A stretch of 64,000 nt of DNA, taken from contig CM049318.1 in NCBI GenBank assembly GCA_026874595.1, positions 23,748,456-23,812,455 of the forward strand, read 5' to 3'. This stretch comes from Sipunculus nudus (Eukaryota > Annelida > Sipuncula > Golfingiida > Sipunculidae). Each line of letters starts with the position of its first letter. Position 1 is the stretch's first letter. The position numbers and the translations under genes are program-made. Shown here piece by piece: positions 59,262 through 64,000 of the stretch. The notes beneath the pieces were generated by a model. That model saw only the letters and a list, made by a program, of their open reading frames with translations. It was not told where the DNA came from and ran no database searches.

Positions 59262-59964
59262 TAAATTATAATTATATCTCTAAGTGAAAACCTGATTAAG
59301 CCATCTGACATGCCATTATATATATGCACATTTGCATGCAAATAGGAATGAATGATTTATATAGTAGCACTGTTATATCAGAAACACGTTTTTGCATGGA
59401 AGAAAATTGCGAGATGAGGGCCTTAATGCCGGAAAGTATAAGAAACTATTGACCATTTTATATACATAGATATATACACAAACAGACACACACACAAATG
59501 TATATGGAATATATATATGGAATACATATAGAATAAAAAAGGTAAATGCCTAAAGTCTCGGCTTATTACCAAATCAGATCGACACAACCAGTAATAACAG
59601 TAATCCCATAGTTGAGTTTGACCCAGCTCATCCCCTTTGGCGTTCTGTTAGAGAGAGTCGCTCAGATTATTAAAATTTTGTGCTTGAAAGCTGATTAACT
59701 GTTCACATTGCTAATGGTGATCTTATTGGTTGCTCGCCTTTGCTCATGATTTTTCCTTTAATGAATAAGTTATTTTGGTCATATGTAATTTTGTGATCAG
59801 GTCAATTAAATACGTACCTGGATTATTCCCCAGAATCCAACACCAGACGATATAGGCCACGTGATGTCAGGGGAGGCGTAGTACATCGTCAGAGAGGCGA
59901 CCACAATGCTGGCGACGCAAACCGTCAGCTGTGCCAAAGCTACGATCCGTAAAGCAACCGCCAT
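57108..59964 (-). CDS. MS4A/CD20-like four-pass membrane protein (three-exon gene)
   Basis: The exons join as 59964-59818, 58431-58357 and 57410-57108 (147 + 75 + 303 bp), all at codon boundaries, giving 174 residues. Every junction has a good site: CAG|GTACGT, TTATTTCAG|ACTGC, TTG|GTGAGT, CTTTTTCAG|AATTAT. Predicted membrane segments: about 8-30, 40-62, 81-101 and 122-146, with short termini inside. The second segment reads SGVGFWGIIQ-TAVAGSLAIAA, close to the 'P.WGG..FI.SGSL..AA' signature of MS4A/CD20-like proteins, and is followed by a KSRPACC cytosolic loop. The larger outside loop (102-120) has C104 and C114, which could pair. The acidic tail (155-174) has DNDDK and EGSEMK. Family members act in membrane signalling or ion-related complexes; this protein's role is unknown. 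An intron probably interrupts the 5' leader (acceptor TTTCATTTCAG at 60002-60000). Family assignment is by motif and topology only; other small tetraspan families remain possible. Confidence 0.75.
57640..57965 (+). mobile_element. tRNA-derived SINE in intron 2 of the MS4A-like gene, antisense to it
   Basis: Box A-like 'tctgtcgcttaaggg' (about 57668-57682) and box B GTTCGAATCCC (57709-57719) at tRNA spacing. The body then reads 'gggtgggtgctctgcttgctta', 'gtgcccaacggccgtgttt', T-run and G-run, and 'tcctcggtattat'. The same order of phrases is seen inverted at 44480-44740. The long T then G run (57831-57868) is unusual for the family body and may be a local expansion. Confidence 0.75.
58357..58431 (-). 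CDS. Coding exon 2 of the MS4A-like gene
   Basis: 25 codons, too short to stand out alone. It encodes the second half of membrane segment 2 and the loop KSRPACCSARGL. Both splice sites are strong and the reading phase is 0 at both ends. Confidence 0.8.
59023..59185. repeat. 'aagaccacctgtct' dispersed repeat end
   Basis: 'gcagtgaaatctgtttgaaagaccacctgtct', then 'ataagacca' repeated (59057, 59133), and 'aagacca' also at 59077 and 59150. Such clustered words are found at ends of DNA transposons in many invertebrates. It lies in intron 1 of the MS4A-like gene. Confidence 0.5.
59215..59261. repeat. (TA)n microsatellite
   Basis: About 20 TA units, in intron 1 of the MS4A-like gene. Confidence 0.97.
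59818..59964 (-). CDS. Coding exon 1 of the MS4A-like gene
   Basis: 49 codons from ATG (59964-59962) to CAG|GT. It holds membrane segment 1 and the FWG part of segment 2. Start chosen because it is the first ATG after the leader acceptor; 35 bases of leader precede it. Confidence 0.8.
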
Positions 59965-60219
59965 TTAGTTTCACTATTTACGGTGTTTTGGTGTGTTCAC
60001 TGAAATGAAAAAAATGTAAAATAAAATGCGTTAACAATGACTCTTTGGTAATGATATACAATACAATGATGTACACAATACAATATTATATCATGCATAC
60101 AATCCCATATTTTGTGACTGTAAAACATGTTTTCGTATATTAAAATACCGAGAGATTCATGATATTATCTTGAAAGAATATTATAGTACTTGACCATAAT
60201 TTCTTATGCAGCCCCCATG

Positions 60220-60220
60220 T

Positions 60221-60290
<70 letters not shown>
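60220..60290. repeat. (TA)n microsatellite
   Basis: About 35 TA units, in the presumed leader intron of the MS4A-like gene. Confidence 0.97.
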
Positions 60291-60293
<3 letters not shown>

Positions 60294-60518
60294 GGCTGAT
60301 TGCGTCAACGCATAGTTACATAACTACATCAACCGTCGACCCGTTATCAGGCAGCATCTGACGATTGCGACAGCATTAAAACTTGTATCAATGTGTAACT
60401 GGCCATTTTCGTAGTATATATATTCTGTGTATCAGGTCTAGGCATCCCGCTAATATAGGGCACGGTTTGATTCGTTCAGCGTTCATATACCATAGTATAT
60501 TTATGTGTATATAGTTAA

Positions 60519-60640
60519 ACCTCGCCTTATACAAACCCCCTCAGTTTAGCGACTACTTAAAAACCACCTATTCATGGTCGCAGTTCTTGTTCACCTACCA
60601 TACCTCACTTAGACGCCAGCCTCGAATAAAAGGGCTGTGG
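60519..60640. repeat. 'aacctcgccttata' dispersed repeat end
   Basis: 'aaacctcgccttatacaaaccccctcagtttagcgac' and 'aaaccacc' words, in the style of the 15964 and 59023 segments. It is followed by two (TA)n tracts (60650-60678, 60692-60715). Confidence 0.35.
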
Positions 60641-60715
60641 AGAAAACTATGATATATATATATATATATATATATATATCATATTTTTTTCCATATATAT
60701 ATATATATAATATAT

Positions 60716-62850
60716 ATTTATGCAAGGTTTTTCTTCATTATTCACTAACAATAAATAATGCTCTAACATGCGTTTATATTCTGAAAGCTGAGGTGATGCT
60801 TTGCATTGTGTTATATAGTAATTTCTTCTATCACGGGGCTATGTGATCAAGCTTTTAAAATATTCAAATAAATATCTACAACAAAAGCTCAGTAACATGA
60901 TGGTTTAAAAAGTCTACTTTGTGTTTGATCTCACTTGTCTCTGTTTGTATAGACACTAATATAAATGTTGGTGATGCTTGGATAAATATTGTCAGATTTT
61001 GGACGATTCCCTTTGAAGTTACTTACACTCCATTTTCATCTTGGCAGTAGATGAAGCATTCAGTCTGGACTAATGTGTCCTGTGCTAGGTTTATGACTGG
61101 TATAAAAGTATGGATGAAACCAAACTCTATTGATAACGGTCGACCCCGACGCGTCGGAATGTGTAACATAAAACAATTCATTTCAAATATTTCTGGGTTA
61201 AAACAGTACAAATTTATATTTAATTTAGTATATATAAAAATTTATTGTAGCATCCCTGGCTAAATCCTCTTTATTCAAAATCAATGGAGGGGAAATTCGT
61301 CTTCACTGCCCTCGGGCCAGAAAATGAGAAAATGAGATACACAAGCCCGGATTCTCTTAGCCCTGTTTGACTGTAGAAACAACTGATTTTAAGGTATACA
61401 AACGTCTTATTTCTTGTGACCTCTGACCTCATTAAATATCCGTGAATTTGGCCGAGACTTAAATTCAGGTGAGAAACTGTATAAGTAAATATTTATAATG
61501 AATTTCATGAATATCCATCAGATTTTTAGTTGATCATCAAGGCGCCTCAAAAAGTTTGGTGACCTCTGACCTCATAAAATATGCATAGATTTTGCTGGAA
61601 ACCGACCTTACTTATCGTTTGACCTTGCAATGTCAACTTAAAGCCAACTTTATCCTTTTTGGAAAAAGAATATACTTTTATATATATAAGTTCAATACTT
61701 CACAACAAGTTTTCTAAATCTGAACAAGCAGGTACGTTCCAGCCAATTATTTCTTAACAGATTCATAGAAGTTTTCGGTCTTAATTGGCCCAAGTAAAAC
61801 CATAATCGGCATATAAACATTTTAAATTGAATTTGCCTTCATCTTTTACAATTAAACCACATTTTATTTATCGTGTAATACCTTAATAACCAACCTTCTC
61901 ACTTAATATATGATTTAAATGAAAGTACATTTTATTTGAGTTCATGTTTGGAAAATAATATAATTGTCGCATAAGACCTATTGACCTTGAAATATGACCT
62001 TGAAGTTAAATATATTAAAATTCACCAGTTATCTTGTTCATTCCTCAATAGTCCTGGGGTTTTCGGGCTTATACCAAATATAGTATTTTCTCTTGCTACA
62101 TGACTGTTGATTTTTGCTAACTAACTACATATAAAACAAAAATTGCAGGTTGAGAAGGATACTGAAACGCAGTTATACCTTCTTTATGATTTTGTTTATC
62201 CTTGGCCTGTTGGCCTCGGATGTAACCATAAAATTAAAAAAAAATAAAAATTGTTAACAAAACAACATCAGTCTCTTTGGAAGCGTCAAAAAGCTCATTT
62301 CTGCGATTTCACATATGACTGGAACCTTAAACTAAATGAAGCTAAAATGCATCCTTCTGTTTAACATAAACCCAATATTAAAGGAGTAACCGGCATTTAT
62401 TTTCACAATATCCTTCTCATTTATCCTATATAACATGAGTAGAAATCAACATTTATCAGTACAACCTCATTTTTAATTGTTAAAACTTCAGGTTATTTGA
62501 AATATAGGTGGAAATAAAATTTGACCACATTTGACCTATTGACCTTGAAGGTCAAATGCCCCCTTGGCAACCGGATGATTCTGAAACCTTAGAACATGGT
62601 CATACTTTGTGGCGTACCTAAGAGGGGGTCGGGGTGCAAGGGCGGTTAATTGTATATGCACTTCGTTCACCAAGTCTAGCTCAAATTGGTTTCATAATCT
62701 GGAAGAATAACGTAGATCTTTCTTAAAGTTGACAGTCCTCTCTGACATGAACCTTAAAGGGACATAATCAGGAGCAATATTATTCCCATTCTTACACACT
62801 TTAAGTTCAGTTTTACTTTATACAAAAGTTTCCCAGCAAAACCATTCCAG
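60716..62850. other. No exon seen; worn AGGTCA-type phrases
   Basis: 'gtgacctctgacctcat' at 61421 and 61559, 'ttgaccttgcaatg' at 61618, 'ttgaccttgaaatatgacc' at 61981 and 'ttgacctattgaccttgaaggtcaaat' at 62532 look like decayed core units of the AGGTCA element class in inverse orientation. Confidence 0.45.
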
Positions 62851-62857
62851 CACTTAC

Positions 62858-63110
62858 TCTCAGTTCCTCGCAAACGACTGTTTAACACCTTGTTATAGCC
62901 CTGCGTGTTGGTAAACACGGTCTGTCTACCATATCAAGGCAGCGTGAACGGATGTCCGATTTAGAGGGGCAACACAGCCAGCGGAAACATGTATCACATT
63001 TTTTGGGCCAAGTAAGTCAGGGCATCCCCTGTTTTGCAAGTGTTGTGGCTCCGCGCAGCACACGGCCAGACGCACTGTGTTTATGTTTACACTTGCGATC
63101 GCGTCCGGTT
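62858..63110 (-). promoter_or_regulatory. Possible promoter/first non-coding exon of the MS4A-like gene
   Basis: A strong donor on the minus strand (ACTGAGA|GTAAGTG, donor at 62857-62856) follows a GC-richer stretch (62870-63110) that has few in-frame ATGs. It lies upstream of the leader acceptor at 60002. Pairing the two is a guess: other donors in between cannot be ruled out and no TATA box is evident. Confidence 0.2.
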
Positions 63111-64000
63111 CACTGTTTTTAACACTCGTTTACAGGAGTAAGCAAACAGTTTCAAGGCAATATTTTGGCAGGTACAGGTATATTGTAAGGGGAAGAAGCT
63201 ATTTTTCGTGTTTACTCAACATGCTCTATAGGTGTTTGGGCCCCTTTAAAATACAGAACGCACGAACATTAGTAGGTTAATGTGATTGTATTTTTATCAG
63301 ACATAACTTAGTAACACTGTAGGGATGCTTTCATAACAGACTGGTTTATGCATGGACGTTGACGTGAAGACAAACACCCCAGCGGAATGAACATTGCTTG
63401 CTAAAAGAAAGGTCAAGTGTATTTGATTAACGAAGTTTCCATCGAGCGGCAGTAAGTAAACACGTCACCATGGTAACCGTGTAACTCCAGAGGTGGTCTA
63501 TGACAGTCAGGTATGTGTCCTCGAGTTATGCATTAATACACACCTCATGTTACCTCAATGAACTGTCTATACTCGAAGACACGAGGACAGTCAAATCCTG
63601 AAGGTGACAATGTTGTATGTTGAGTATTTGGTATGTGGTTTTCGGCAGGGGATAGTGGGTATTTATTAGGAGTTCGGTAAATCACTGCGTTACTGGGGCC
63701 GGTGATGTCAAAACCAAATGCAGTCCATTGCACAGTGACAAGTTGTAATCGTGTAACTTTAAAATATTCTTATTAAATAAAGGAACAAACAATCTTGAAA
63801 TACAAGACGAATAACACTTGCGAATACTGGTTAGTTTAGGCCACGCGCACACAAAAGTCTGTTTTATGGACTCCTAGGAAAAATATGGTGCGAGCGGCCG
63901 CATGTATTATAATTTTTTTTATCTGTCGAGAGATAATACGTTGGACTAAGTCAACTTGCCTAGAAAATAAAGCAAAAATATTTGAACTTTTACAGTTGTG
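63111..64000. other. Right edge, no gene supported
   Basis: Mixed composition. A minus-strand ORF of 62 codons (63733-63545) ending close to a weak donor-like GAG|GTAACA was considered as an exon but has no recognisable content. Confidence 0.3.

Noticed and set aside
63545-63733. 62-codon minus-strand ORF with a GAG|GTAACA-like end, as a possible upstream exon
   Set aside because: Weak donor, no family signal, and the more likely leader donor of the MS4A-like gene lies elsewhere.

Overview
This is animal nuclear DNA, most likely from a bivalve mollusc. Support for that: long AT-rich non-coding stretches, many (TA)n microsatellites, split genes with GT/AG introns, a decayed LINE, tRNA-derived SINEs, and above all many copies of the hairpin + (GTCC)n/(ACGG)n + tandem-core elements that bivalve genomes carry in bulk (the 'pearl' type, which I read as non-autonomous rolling-circle/Helentron-like elements). 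The species call is inference. Nothing prokaryotic or plasmid-like is present.

Layout. 1-10 kb is a patchwork of Helentron-like elements. The centrepiece is a three-level nest: an element at about 3302-3978 lies inside one at about 2345-4363, which lies inside one at about 2161-5695. All three end in CTAG followed by T, and the interrupted host repeat units can be read across both inner insertions. Many units of the outer element carry the direct repeat AGGTCAAAGGTCA. A further element with a hairpin and (GTCC)n start begins near 7370 and may end at 9973. 10-24 kb is gene-poor, with microsatellites, a tRNA-derived SINE with a perfect 13-bp target-site duplication (13963-14250), a hAT-like MITE family, an ATTGGTCCGAC repeat cluster and a 1.9-kb inverted-repeat element (18913-20839). 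24.8-26.2 kb holds a rhodopsin-class G-protein-coupled receptor on the minus strand, essentially in one exon. 28-45 kb is again repeats and sequence with no gene I can support. 45.0-48.8 kb is a near full-length but frameshifted LINE on the minus strand (endonuclease, reverse transcriptase, Cys/His tail). 52.4-56.25 kb is one complete-looking minus-strand Helentron-like element with seven copies of a 338-bp core unit.

57.1-60.0 kb holds a three-exon gene on the minus strand, reconstructed here from splice sites. It encodes a 174-residue protein with four membrane segments that resembles the MS4A/CD20-like family; two of its exons are too short for simple ORF calling. A small ORF with a clear signal peptide (56755-56862) lies just beyond its 3' end. 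The last 4 kb is intergenic and may contain its promoter.

The two confident host genes (receptor and four-pass membrane protein) are about 31 kb apart and there is no sign that they act together. Most of the rest of the window is transposon-derived.
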